This document shows, in pieces, positions 43,440 through 50,906 of a DNA stretch of 64,000 nt. The stretch spans positions 1 to 64,000 of the forward strand of contig CANQMX010000005.1 in assembly GCA_947625095.1 (NCBI GenBank). Reading direction: 5' to 3'. Below the pieces are notes generated by a model. That model was not told the DNA's origin. It did no database searches and saw nothing but the letters and a program-made list of their open reading frames with translations. The position numbers and the translations under genes are program-made. This DNA comes from an uncultured Clostridia bacterium. GTDB taxonomy: Bacteria > Bacillota > Clostridia > Christensenellales > Borkfalkiaceae. Each line of letters opens with the position of its first letter. Position 1 is the first letter of the stretch.

Positions 43440-43450
43440 TTAACAATAAT

Positions 43451-43479
43451 ATTATAGCAAAATTTGCGCGGCTTTGCAA
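43451..43479 (-). promoter_or_regulatory. gdhA promoter
   Basis: Minus strand TTGCAA, 17-nt spacer, TATAAT, followed by a leader of about 40 nt with AAAGGAG. Confidence 0.7.
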
Positions 43480-43518
43480 ATCCCGCGCGCCGCCGTTGCC
43501 ATATCGCCATGAACAAAA

Positions 43519-43537
43519 ACTTATAGAATATATAAGT
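43519..43537. promoter_or_regulatory. Palindrome ACTTATA-N5-TATAAGT upstream of the collagen-like gene
   Basis: A perfect 7-bp inverted repeat, followed by a third half site TACTTATGG at about 43540. It is 185 bp upstream of the ATG and between two divergent genes, so an operator for either is plausible. Confidence 0.5.
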
Positions 43538-43721
43538 AATACTTATGGTTCGATGTGCAGGGAGACAACGGGCGGGCGGCATTTTCCCCTTTTGCGACCA
43601 CACGAAGGGAATTTTTCGCAAACCGTCACCGAACGCTCCCCCGCCGAGATATGATGGTATGGGGGGCGTTTCATTCGCCGCCCGAAGAGCGCGCCGCAAG
43701 GCGCGTTTTCAAGGAGGAAAC

Positions 43722-44399
43722 ATGATGATTTACAGACGTTGGAATAACTGCGGCAACCCGTGCGGCAATCCCTGCTGCAATCCGTGCGGAAACTATATGA
43801 ACGGGTGCGGGTGCATCGTGCGCGGCGCAACGGGTGCGACGGGCGCGACGGGCGCAACCGGCCCGCAAGGCCCTGCCACCATAACGGTGGGACAGACGAT
43901 CACGGGTGAGCCCGGCACGGCGGCCTCCGTCGTTTCGACGGGCGGCGAAAACGCCGTGCTCGCCTTCACCATCCCGCGCGGCGCAACGGGTGCGACGGGC
44001 GCGACAGGTGCGACGGGTGCAACAGGCGCAACGGGCGCAACGGGCGAAACAGGCGCAACAGGCGCAACGGGTGAAACGGGCGCGACAGGCCCCGCAGGCC
44101 CTCAAGGGCCTCAAGGCCTTCAGGGCGAGCAGGGCGAAGTGGGCGCGACGCCCGTCATCACGGCGACCGCAGAGACGGGTGAACCCGAAAGCCCGGTAAC
44201 GGTGGTGCAGACGGGCACGCCCGAAGCGCCCATTCTGACCTTCACCATTCCGAGGGGCGTCACGGGCGCATCGCCCGCGGAGGCTGCCGCCGTTGCCGAC
44301 GTTGCAACGCCCGCTTCCGCCACCGCGGAGGATGTGGCGAACACCCTCAACGCACTGCTTGCAAGCCTTCGCGCGGCGGGCATCCTTGCCGATACCTGA
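43722..44399 (+). CDS. Collagen-like Gly-X-X repeat protein
   Basis: 225 aa from the ATG at 43722 with AAGGAGG at 43711-43717. The Cys-rich N-terminus is built on NPC units ([14 protein letters not shown]). Two Gly-X-X stretches follow, mostly GAT/GET, with a [10 protein letters not shown] end. They are interleaved with a duplicated non-collagen segment (TxTxGEP...VVxTG...FTIPRG). The C-terminal helix has [20 protein letters not shown], typical of trimerising tails in spore or exosporium collagen-like proteins. It lacks a classical signal peptide, as BclA-type proteins often do. It is a possible spore-surface filament protein; the role is inferred. Confidence 0.85.
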   Translation: MMIYRRWNNCGNPCGNPCCNPCGNYMNGCGCIVRGATGATGATGATGPQGPATITVGQTITGEPGTAASVVSTGGENAVLAFTIPRGATGATGATGATGATGATGATGETGATGATGETGATGPAGPQGPQGLQGEQGEVGATPVITATAETGEPESPVTVVQTGTPEAPILTFTIPRGVTGASPAEAAAVADVATPASATAEDVANTLNALLASLRAAGILADT

Positions 44400-44440
44400 C
44401 GGCGGAGGAAGCACAAAGGAAACTCAAAAGAAAATTGTTG

Positions 44441-44482
44441 CGCCCGCGGGAAAAATGCCCGCGGGCGTTTGATTATTTTTTC
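44441..44482 (+). terminator. Terminator of the collagen-like gene
   Basis: CGCCCGCGGG, 7-nt loop, CCCGCGGGCG, then TTTGATTATTTTTT. The T-rich tail overlaps the -35 box of the next gene. Confidence 0.8.
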
Positions 44483-44497
44483 CGTTTCGTATATAAT
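44469..44497 (+). promoter_or_regulatory. Promoter of the P-type ATPase gene
   Basis: TTGATT, 17-nt spacer, TATAAT, leader about 45 nt with GGAAGG before the ATG at 44549. Confidence 0.7.
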
Positions 44498-44548
44498 AGA
44501 CATATCGATATAAAAAATGCCGCGCGAGGCGGCAAACGGAAGGCTACT

Positions 44549-47242
44549 ATGGCAACACAACAACGGCAAACGACAGGCGGGGAAAGGGCGTGGCACACCT
44601 TTTCGCCCGACGGAACGCTCACGGCGGTGAATTCCACCGCGGCGGGGCTTACCGCGGAAGAGGCAAAAAAGCGGCTCGAGGAGAACGGCCGCAACGAATT
44701 GAAGGCGCAAAAGAAGAAGGGCATCGGGCGCATGATCTTCGAACAGATCTGGGACGTCATGATCCTCATCCTGCTCGGCGCGGCGATCGTCTCGCTCGTC
44801 TTTCAGGAGTGGGCGGAGGCCGTCGTCATCTTCGTCATCATCGTCGTGAACGCCGTCATCGGCGTCGTGGAGGAGAAGAAGGCGGCGGACGCGCTCGCCG
44901 CGCTCAAAGACCTGAACGCCCCCACCGCGCGGGTCCTCAGAGACGGCAAGGAACAGGTCATTCCCGCCGCCGAACTCGTGGTGGGCGACATCGTGTTCTT
45001 GGAGGACGGATGCGTTGTGCCCGCGGATATCCGCCTTTTGAAGGAATCCAACCTGAAAATACAGGAGGCGGCGCTCACGGGCGAGAGCGTGCCCGTCGAT
45101 AAGGACGCCCCCACCGTCTGCACGGCGGACGCCCCCCTCGGCGACCGCGTGAACATGGCGTATTCCTCCTCCATCGCCACCTACGGCACGGGGATGGGCG
45201 TCGTCGTAGAGACGGGGATGCACACCGAGGTGGGACGCATCGCGGGGATGCTCTCGGAGACCGACGAGACCGCCACGCCCTTGAAACGCAAACTCAACAA
45301 GGTGGGAAAGGTGCTCTCCATCGTCGGCGTCGCCATCGCCGTCGTCATGCTCTGCATCGGACTTATCTATGACGTCCACAATTGGAAAACGGCGCTCCTC
45401 ACCGCCATTTCCCTCGCCATCTCGGTGATCCCCGAGGGGCTGCCCGCGACGGCGACCGTCGTGATGGCGCTCGGCGTACAGCGCATGGCGAAGCGGCAGG
45501 CGCTCGTAAGAAAACTGCCCGCCGTGGAGACCCTTGGCAGCGCGACCGTCGTCTGCTGCGACAAGACGGGAACGCTCACCATGAACAAGATGACCGTCGT
45601 CAGTTTCTTCCCCGCCGAGGAGGCCGTTGCGGGCACGCCCGTGAAACTTTCCGAGGGGGAAAAGGGAGAGGCGAACCGCTCGCGCGCCGAACTCATCCGC
45701 GCCGCCGTGCTCTGCAACAACGCCGCCAAGGACGGCAAGGGAGGTACGCTCGGCGACCCCACCGAGGGCGCGCTTTTGTACTTCGCCGACGATATGGGCG
45801 AGAACAGCGACGCGCTTATCAAGAACTTCCCGCGCGTCTACGAACAGCCCTTTGATTCGGACAGAAAGCGGATGTCCTCCGTCAACCGCATCGACGGCGG
45901 GCTTGTCGTCTATACCAAGGGCGCGACGGACGAACTTTTGCCGCAGTGCGACTACATCCTTGTCGGGGACACGACCCGCCCCATGACGGAGGCCGACAGG
46001 AGCGCCATCTTGGCGACGGCGTTTGCGATGTCCGAACAGGCGCTGCGCGTTTTGGGCTACGCGACGCGCACGATAGACCACGTGCCCGCCGAGGGCGAGA
46101 ACGTGGAGGCGGGACTTACCTTTGTGGGGCTTACCTGCATGATCGACCCGCCGCGCACCGAAGTCATCGGCGCGGTGAAGAGTTGCCACGAGGCGGGGAT
46201 ACGCGTCGTCATGATCACGGGCGACCACAAGGTGACTGCCATTGCGATAGGAAAGGCGCTCGGCATCTACGAGAACGGCAACACCGCCGTGACGGGCGCG
46301 GAACTTGCCGCCATGTCCGATATGGAACTCGACGAGGCGGTCAAGACGACCACCGTGTTCGCGCGCGTATCGCCTTCGGATAAATTGCGCATCATGCAAT
46401 CGTTGCAGCGCTGCGGCGAAGTCGCCGCCATGACGGGGGACGGCGTGAACGACTCCCCCGCGTTGAAGGCCGCCGACATCGGCATTGCGATGGGCTCGGG
46501 AACGGACGTCGCCAAGGACGCCGCGGACATGGTGCTCATGGACGACAACTTTACGACTATCGAGAGCGCCGTGCGCGAGGGCAGAAGGGTGTACCGCAAC
46601 ATCCAGAAGGTCATCCAATTTTTGCTCTCGGGCAACATCGCGGAAATTTTGGTGCTCTTCATTGCGACCCTCTTCAACCTGCCCGCACCCCTCCTCGCGA
46701 TGCACGTTCTCATCATCAACCTCGTCACGGATACGCTGCCCGCGCTCGCGCTCGGCGTAGACCCCGCCGACAAGAACGTGATGAAAGTACCGCCCGTCAA
46801 GAGCGGGACGCTGTTCGAAAAGGGGCTTGTGTGGAGAGTGGTGCTCCACGGCGCGTTCATCAGCGCGGCGACGCTCGGCGCATACTTCATTGGGCTTTCG
46901 TACGACCACACCCAGAGCCACATCGTTGCGATGACGATGGCGTTCGCCGTCATCGCCCTCTCGCAACTGCTGCACTCCTTCAACCAGCGGTCGAATACCG
47001 AGTCCATCTTCTCGCGCGGGAACGGGCACAACCCCATGCTGTTCGTGATGATCGGCACGTCCTTTCTCATCGCCGCGGCCGTGCTCTTCATCCCGCCGCT
47101 GCAATCGTTTTTCAGTTTCACCTTCCTCTCGTGGGAGCAGTACCTCATCGTGCTGGCGCTCTCCGTCGCGCCCCTCGTGTGCGTGGAGATCTCCAAACTC
47201 GTCATCCGTATTCTGCGCAAACACGGGAAACAGGTGGGATAA
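44549..47242 (+). CDS. Calcium-transporting-type P-type ATPase
   Basis: 897 aa from the ATG at 44549; an in-frame ATG at 44435 lies before the promoter. P-type motifs: TGESVPVD (actuator), PEGLPATATVVMALG in M4 (type IIA ion site), CDKTGTLTMNKM (phosphorylated Asp) and MTGDGVNDSPALKAADIG. It has about ten membrane helices and an N-terminal cation-ATPase domain (GLTAEEAKKRLEENGRNEL). Family members pump Ca2+ (or Mn2+) out of the cytoplasm. The M4 Glu and M6-type NLVTDTLPALALG are present. The 2-hydroxyacid dehydrogenase gene follows after 9 bp, probably in the same transcript. Confidence 0.93.
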   Translation: MATQQRQTTGGERAWHTFSPDGTLTAVNSTAAGLTAEEAKKRLEENGRNELKAQKKKGIGRMIFEQIWDVMILILLGAAIVSLVFQEWAEAVVIFVIIVVNAVIGVVEEKKAADALAALKDLNAPTARVLRDGKEQVIPAAELVVGDIVFLEDGCVVPADIRLLKESNLKIQEAALTGESVPVDKDAPTVCTADAPLGDRVNMAYSSSIATYGTGMGVVVETGMHTEVGRIAGMLSETDETATPLKRKLNKVGKVLSIVGVAIAVVMLCIGLIYDVHNWKTALLTAISLAISVIPEGLPATATVVMALGVQRMAKRQALVRKLPAVETLGSATVVCCDKTGTLTMNKMTVVSFFPAEEAVAGTPVKLSEGEKGEANRSRAELIRAAVLCNNAAKDGKGGTLGDPTEGALLYFADDMGENSDALIKNFPRVYEQPFDSDRKRMSSVNRIDGGLVVYTKGATDELLPQCDYILVGDTTRPMTEADRSAILATAFAMSEQALRVLGYATRTIDHVPAEGENVEAGLTFVGLTCMIDPPRTEVIGAVKSCHEAGIRVVMITGDHKVTAIAIGKALGIYENGNTAVTGAELAAMSDMELDEAVKTTTVFARVSPSDKLRIMQSLQRCGEVAAMTGDGVNDSPALKAADIGIAMGSGTDVAKDAADMVLMDDNFTTIESAVREGRRVYRNIQKVIQFLLSGNIAEILVLFIATLFNLPAPLLAMHVLIINLVTDTLPALALGVDPADKNVMKVPPVKSGTLFEKGLVWRVVLHGAFISAATLGAYFIGLSYDHTQSHIVAMTMAFAVIALSQLLHSFNQRSNTESIFSRGNGHNPMLFVMIGTSFLIAAAVLFIPPLQSFFSFTFLSWEQYLIVLALSVAPLVCVEISKLVIRILRKHGKQVG

Positions 47243-47251
47243 AGGAGTTTT

Positions 47252-48283
47252 ATGAAAATAGCGTTTTTCGACGCAAAAGATTACGATATCCCCTCCTTCA
47301 CGCGGTGCGGCAAGGAGGCGGGGATCGAGTTCAAATTTTACGAGACCAAACTCGACGAGGACACCGTGAAACTTTCAAAGGGGTTCGACGGCGTGTGCGT
47401 GTTTGTCAACGATACGGTGAACGCCGCCGTTGTGGACAAACTCTACGATTACGGCGTGCGCGTCATCGCGCTCCGCTGCGCGGGCTATAACAACGTCGAC
47501 CTAAAACGGTGCTTCGGCAAAATTCACGTCGTGCACGTGCCCGCCTACTCGCCGTACGCCGTCGCCGAACACACCATGGCAATGCTCCTCACCTCGGTGC
47601 GGCGCATCCACAAGGCGTATGACCGCACGCGCGACTTCAACTTTTCGTTGAGCGGCCTCATGGGATTCGACCTGCACGGAAAGACGGTGGGCGTCGTCGG
47701 CACGGGCAAGATCGGGCACATCTTCATCGACATCTGCAAGGGCTTCGGGATGCGCGTCGTCGCCTACGACAAGTACCCGAGCGGGGAGGGAGAGATCGAA
47801 TACGTCTCCCTCGACAGGCTGTTTGAGACGAGCGACATCATCTCGCTGCACTGCCCGCTCACCGAGGAGACCCACCACTTGATCGGCAAAGAAGCCCTCG
47901 GGAAGATGAAGAAGGGCGTCATCATTCTGAACACCTCGCGCGGGGCGCTCATCGACGCCGAGGCGCTCATCGACGCCATCAAACAGCGCATCGTGGGCGC
48001 GGCGTGCCTCGATGTGTACGAAGAGGAATCGGATATCTTCTTCCGCGACTTCTCGGGGCACATCGTGGAGGACGACGTTTTGGCGCGGCTCATCTCCATG
48101 CCCAACGTCATCGTGACGAGCCACCAGGCGTTTTTGACCGAGGAGGCGCTCACCAACATCGCCGAGACAACGGTGAAGAACCTCATCACCTTCCGCGACG
48201 GCGAAGTGCCCGAAAACGAACTGTGCTACAACTGCGGCCGCGTGGAGGATTGCCGCAAACAGCGCAGGGGAAAGTGCTTTTGA
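47252..48283 (+). CDS. D-lactate dehydrogenase-like 2-hydroxyacid dehydrogenase with a Cys-rich tail
   Basis: 343 aa. It has LRCAGYNNVD (substrate Arg region), NAD motif VGVVGTGKIG, the NTSRGALID block, and catalytic His in VTSHQAFLT, all in the D-LDH arrangement. It reduces pyruvate to D-lactate or a related 2-keto acid. The C-terminal extension CYNCGRVEDCRKQRRGKCF adds four Cys not needed for catalysis and could bind metal or act as a redox switch (inference). AAAGGAG lies upstream of the ATG. A terminator hairpin follows at 48298-48338. Confidence 0.9.
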   Translation: MKIAFFDAKDYDIPSFTRCGKEAGIEFKFYETKLDEDTVKLSKGFDGVCVFVNDTVNAAVVDKLYDYGVRVIALRCAGYNNVDLKRCFGKIHVVHVPAYSPYAVAEHTMAMLLTSVRRIHKAYDRTRDFNFSLSGLMGFDLHGKTVGVVGTGKIGHIFIDICKGFGMRVVAYDKYPSGEGEIEYVSLDRLFETSDIISLHCPLTEETHHLIGKEALGKMKKGVIILNTSRGALIDAEALIDAIKQRIVGAACLDVYEEESDIFFRDFSGHIVEDDVLARLISMPNVIVTSHQAFLTEEALTNIAETTVKNLITFRDGEVPENELCYNCGRVEDCRKQRRGKCF

Positions 48284-48297
48284 ACAAACTTTGGCGG

Positions 48298-48338
48298 GCG
48301 TTTTCTTGCACGGCGCAGGAAAACGCTTGCTTTTTTTT
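48298..48338 (+). terminator. Terminator after the D-lactate dehydrogenase gene
   Basis: GCGTTTTC, a 13-nt loop, GAAAACGC, then TTGC and T8. Part of the T-run overlaps the tRNA promoter spacer. Confidence 0.75.
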
Positions 48339-48355
48339 GCGCGATATAGTAAGAT
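48327..48355 (+). promoter_or_regulatory. tRNA-Arg promoter
   Basis: TTGCTT, 17-nt spacer, TAAGAT, about 24 nt upstream of the mature tRNA 5' end. Confidence 0.5.
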
Positions 48356-48378
48356 AGGAACGCAACTACGGAAAACTT

Positions 48379-48455
48379 GTTCCCGTACCTCAGCAGGATA
48401 GAGGACCCGCCTCCTAAGCGGGCTGCCGCGCGTTCGAATCGCGCCGGGAACGCCA
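48379..48455 (+). tRNA. tRNA-Arg (anticodon CCT), CCA encoded
   Basis: A complete cloverleaf: acceptor GTTCCCG with CGGGAAC, D arm CCTC/GAGG, anticodon stem CCCGC/GCGGG with loop CTCCTAA giving anticodon CCT, T arm GCGCG/CGCGC with loop TTCGAAT, discriminator G and an encoded CCA. It reads AGG codons. It stands at the boundary to an AT-richer restriction-modification segment, a classic integration position. Confidence 0.95.
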
Positions 48456-48507
48456 AAAGCCGTGGGTTCGCCCGACGCGAAGCGGCGCACAAGCGCGTAG
48501 CGCGCAG

Positions 48508-48578
48508 TATTCCCGTACTTCGCCTTCGGCTCGTGAGCCGCATAAGGTTGCACAATACAGGTGCGGCTATCGGGAGTA
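48508..48578 (+). ncRNA. Candidate structured RNA downstream of tRNA-Arg
   Basis: TATTCCCG (48508-48515) pairs with CGGGAGTA (48571-48578) with one GU pair. Inside, AGCCGCA (48536-48542) pairs with TGCGGCT (48562-48568), and a small GCC-TTC-GGC hairpin lies at the 5' side. The 5' end TTCCCGTACTTC resembles the start of the tRNA (TTCCCGTACCTC), and CC-A follows the 3' arm. There is no T arm, so it is not a normal tRNA. A strong terminator follows at once. It could be a small RNA, a tRNA-derived remnant or part of the tRNA precursor. Confidence 0.4.
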
Positions 48579-48580
48579 CC

Positions 48581-48622
48581 AAAAGGGAGACAGGTTTTAC
48601 CTGTCTCCCTTTTGGTTTTTTT
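48581..48622 (+). terminator. Strong intrinsic terminator after tRNA-Arg
   Basis: AAAAGGGAGACAGG, loop of 5, CCTGTCTCCCTTTT, GG, then T7. The 14-bp stem is perfect. It ends the tRNA or structured-RNA transcript. Confidence 0.92.
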
Positions 48623-48677
48623 ATGGAAATAATTCCGAAATAACAAAACGCCCTTCCAAACAGTGCATTTGCCCCAA

Positions 48678-48705
48678 TTGATAGACTTTTCGAATGATTT
48701 ATGCT
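48678..48705 (+). promoter_or_regulatory. Promoter of the restriction endonuclease gene
   Basis: TTGATA, 16-nt spacer, TATGCT, followed by AAAAAGGAGG about 8 nt before the ATG at 48731. Confidence 0.55.
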
Positions 48706-48730
48706 ATCATAGAGAAAAAGGAGGCCGAAT

Positions 48731-49663
48731 ATGCCGTATACTTTGGGAACGATCGAAGCAAGCGAGGCTCTTATCAAGGACCTGTATATCAATTTAAGAA
48801 AAAAGGTGAACGCGTGGTCGGAGATCACAAAACAGACCTCGCAGGCAAGAATGGGCTATATCGGCCAACACCTCACAAGCGTTGTGACGGGCTTCCCCGG
48901 AGGCAAGTCGGGTGCGCGGGGGTATGATTTGATCATATCGCAAGACCCCCTCAAATACGGGGAGATCAAGACGTGCTACCGCGTGGATCAATTGGGCTTA
49001 TGCAAAGACTGCGGCAACGTCGTTTCCAGCATAGAAAAGCATTGCTCCAAATGCAACTCCACGAATATAAAACGGCGGGATGACTCGAAATGGTTGATCG
49101 CCGTAAAGGATGAACACGCTCTTCTGAAAGTTTTACAGCCCGACGTGTATTATTTTGTGCTGTTTGAAATGGAAGATTTTTCCGACCCCGACAATATGAA
49201 TATTGTTGCTTCCATTTGGGAAGTAAACCCCAAAAACATCGGATTCAAGTACTGCATGGTCGATTATTACTATAACATCAAGTCTACTGCGCCGTTAAAT
49301 ATATGGCCGCATATGATAAAATTCCTGTTGTTTCACCCCAAACTGATTTACCGCTCCGTCATAAAAGAAAACGATCAAATAGAGACACAGATCTTTCCGA
49401 CGCTGAACAATACGAAATTTACAGAGTTGGCCGAGCTCACGCACTATTCGCAAGTGCCGAATTTCACCGTTGACGCGGTCAAGAATTGCTTGACGGAATT
49501 AAATGTAACTTTTGCGGAGAACGCAACAAAAAAGGATCTTCTCTCCCTGTTGGAAACCGAAAGAAGATCCCGGAATTTATCGAGTCAAGCCATTACGGAT
49601 TTGGTTGCAAAGGCGATCTATCTTCCCAGAATTTCCGATAAACTCGGAATATTGGGAGGCTAA
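48731..49663 (+). CDS. Putative type II restriction endonuclease with zinc-finger insert
   Basis: 310 aa. A PD-(D/E)xK-type core is suggested by GYDLIIS (Asp66) and GEIKTCY (Glu78, Lys80). Directly after it, CKDCG and CSKCN (Cys91, Cys94, Cys105, Cys108) form a zinc ribbon, and the rest is a mixed alpha/beta C-terminus. The partner is the convergent methyltransferase gene; the two stop codons overlap by 3 bp. It may belong to the MamI-type endonuclease family, but I cannot confirm that or the recognition site. Composition is clearly AT-richer than the neighbouring genes, suggesting acquisition. The ATG has a good AAGGAGG site. Confidence 0.7.
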   Translation: MPYTLGTIEASEALIKDLYINLRKKVNAWSEITKQTSQARMGYIGQHLTSVVTGFPGGKSGARGYDLIISQDPLKYGEIKTCYRVDQLGLCKDCGNVVSSIEKHCSKCNSTNIKRRDDSKWLIAVKDEHALLKVLQPDVYYFVLFEMEDFSDPDNMNIVASIWEVNPKNIGFKYCMVDYYYNIKSTAPLNIWPHMIKFLLFHPKLIYRSVIKENDQIETQIFPTLNNTKFTELAELTHYSQVPNFTVDAVKNCLTELNVTFAENATKKDLLSLLETERRSRNLSSQAITDLVAKAIYLPRISDKLGILGG

Positions 49664-50541
49664 AACCGATCTATAAGTTCAAGAGACTTTTTATAATACT
49701 CTGCATCGATCTCAAAGCCGACGTAATCGCGTCGGTTTTTTTTGCACATACACGCCGTGCACCCGCTGCCCATAAAGGGATCCAATACGAGGTCGCCTTC
49801 GTTGCTGCTCGCCAAAATCAATCGCTCCATCAGTTCAAACGGCTTCTGCGTGGGATGGATCCTCTCTTTGTTGTTGTAAAATTTAAGGTCGCACCATACG
49901 TCGTTCATGCCGAGAATTACGTTGTATGTTTGAGATAATTCCTCATAGGGATATTGAAATTGTAAAATGTTTTGCAGCGACTCCCACAACTCCTTCGTCG
50001 GGATCTGTTCGCACACATTTTCCCCCGTGTAGATGCTCCACATTCCGCCGCCGTTCGATTTTACGCCAAGGCGTTCATTGATGTCCTTTGCAGATAGCCC
50101 CAACGCCTTTTGCCGTTCTTTCAGCATCTCTCTTATAAAAGGCCTCGAGTCTTTATAGAACATCAGGATGCTCTCGGTGGTGTTGGGGAACATTTTATAA
50201 TTCTTTGTCGCCCTGCCCGATACCGCCTGTATCCCTTTATCTATAATGATCTGCTGCTTGAATTTGAACCCCAACCGCTCGATTTCCGGCAACAGATAGG
50301 CGAGCGTTCTGAAAAAACCGAAAATATACAGCGTGCCCCCCTTCCTCAATGCGCGGGATACCTTTATCAACCATTGCTTGGACCATTCGACATAATCCTT
50401 CTCCGTCCGCCAAAGATAATCCCATTTTTGCTTGGAGACTTTGAAATAGGGCGGATCGGCGATCACCAGATCCACGCTTTCGTCATCTATGTACGCGTCC
50501 AAATTTCTGCAATCCGAATTGTAAATGATATTTTTTTCCAT
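49660..50541 (-). CDS. Adenine- or cytosine-N4-specific DNA methyltransferase
   Basis: 293 aa from the ATG at 50541. The order motif IV DPPY (Asp29) first and motif I DPFMGSG (about 254) last is that of beta-class amino-methyltransferases. ERIHPTQKP and YVGFEIDAEYY are typical of the class. It would methylate the site cut by the convergent endonuclease. The extended -10 TGGTATAAT ends 7 nt before this ATG, so the message is predicted to be leaderless; this supports 50541 over 50550 or the longer frame. It lies 44 bp after the small membrane protein gene on the same strand and could also receive read-through. DPPY fits either N6-adenine or N4-cytosine. Confidence 0.88.
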   Translation of the reverse strand: MEKNIIYNSDCRNLDAYIDDESVDLVIADPPYFKVSKQKWDYLWRTEKDYVEWSKQWLIKVSRALRKGGTLYIFGFFRTLAYLLPEIERLGFKFKQQIIIDKGIQAVSGRATKNYKMFPNTTESILMFYKDSRPFIREMLKERQKALGLSAKDINERLGVKSNGGGMWSIYTGENVCEQIPTKELWESLQNILQFQYPYEELSQTYNVILGMNDVWCDLKFYNNKERIHPTQKPFELMERLILASSNEGDLVLDPFMGSGCTACMCKKNRRDYVGFEIDAEYYKKSLELIDRF

Positions 50542-50548
50542 TTGCCCC

Positions 50549-50557
50549 ATTATACCA
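50549..50557 (-). promoter_or_regulatory. Extended -10 promoter of the methyltransferase gene
   Basis: Minus strand TGGTATAAT, then GGGGCAA and ATG. No good -35 is seen, which fits extended -10 promoters. Confidence 0.6.
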
Positions 50558-50585
50558 CAAGATGTTGCCCTGCGCATATAAATTT

Positions 50586-50906
50586 TTATATGTTTTCCGT
50601 TATGTTTTCCGATTCCGAACAAAATATTTGGTCTTTTTCTTCCGAAGCGGCTTCTTCGGCGGGAGCGGCTTCCTCGGCGGGCGGGGCGGTTGCCTCCTCT
50701 GCGGGAGCAGTCTCTTCGACGGGAGCGGTCTCCTCGGCGGGAGCGGTCTCCTCTGCGGCGGTCGCCGCCTGCCCGCGCGGACATCTGCTCACATATACAA
50801 GGAAGATCCACAGCGCGACGTCGGCGATCAGCACCGCGGCTGCCAGCGCGACGAGCACCATGAGGGCTATAAACTGCGAATTATCGACGTGGATAAGCAA
50901 ATTCAT
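50586..50906 (-). CDS. Small single-pass membrane protein with acidic Ala/Glu/Pro tail
   Basis: 106 aa. One transmembrane helix (about 11-40) is followed by YVSRCPRG and a 50-residue low-complexity cytoplasmic tail built from EETAPAEE/EETAPVEE units, then a polar end. The start overlaps the stop of the giant surface protein gene by 4 bp (ATGA), so translation is coupled and the two proteins probably work together, for example as a membrane partner or export helper. That role is inference. No family recognised. Confidence 0.7.
   Translation of the reverse strand: MNLLIHVDNSQFIALMVLVALAAAVLIADVALWIFLVYVSRCPRGQAATAAEETAPAEETAPVEETAPAEEATAPPAEEAAPAEEAASEEKDQIFCSESENITENI

Noticed and set aside
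43828-44145. Regular short DNA repeats resembling a CRISPR array
   Set aside because: They are 9-bp codon repeats for Gly-Ala-Thr inside the collagen-like gene; no spacers of CRISPR size and no cas genes in the window.
44120-47224. A 1034-residue minus-strand frame opposite the P-type ATPase gene
   Set aside because: His/Arg/Asp-rich composition typical of antisense reading in GC-rich genes; the plus strand encodes a complete P-type ATPase.
48508-48580. A second tRNA after tRNA-Arg
   Set aside because: The outer stem and a CC-A look tRNA-like, but there is no T arm and no anticodon arm of normal size.
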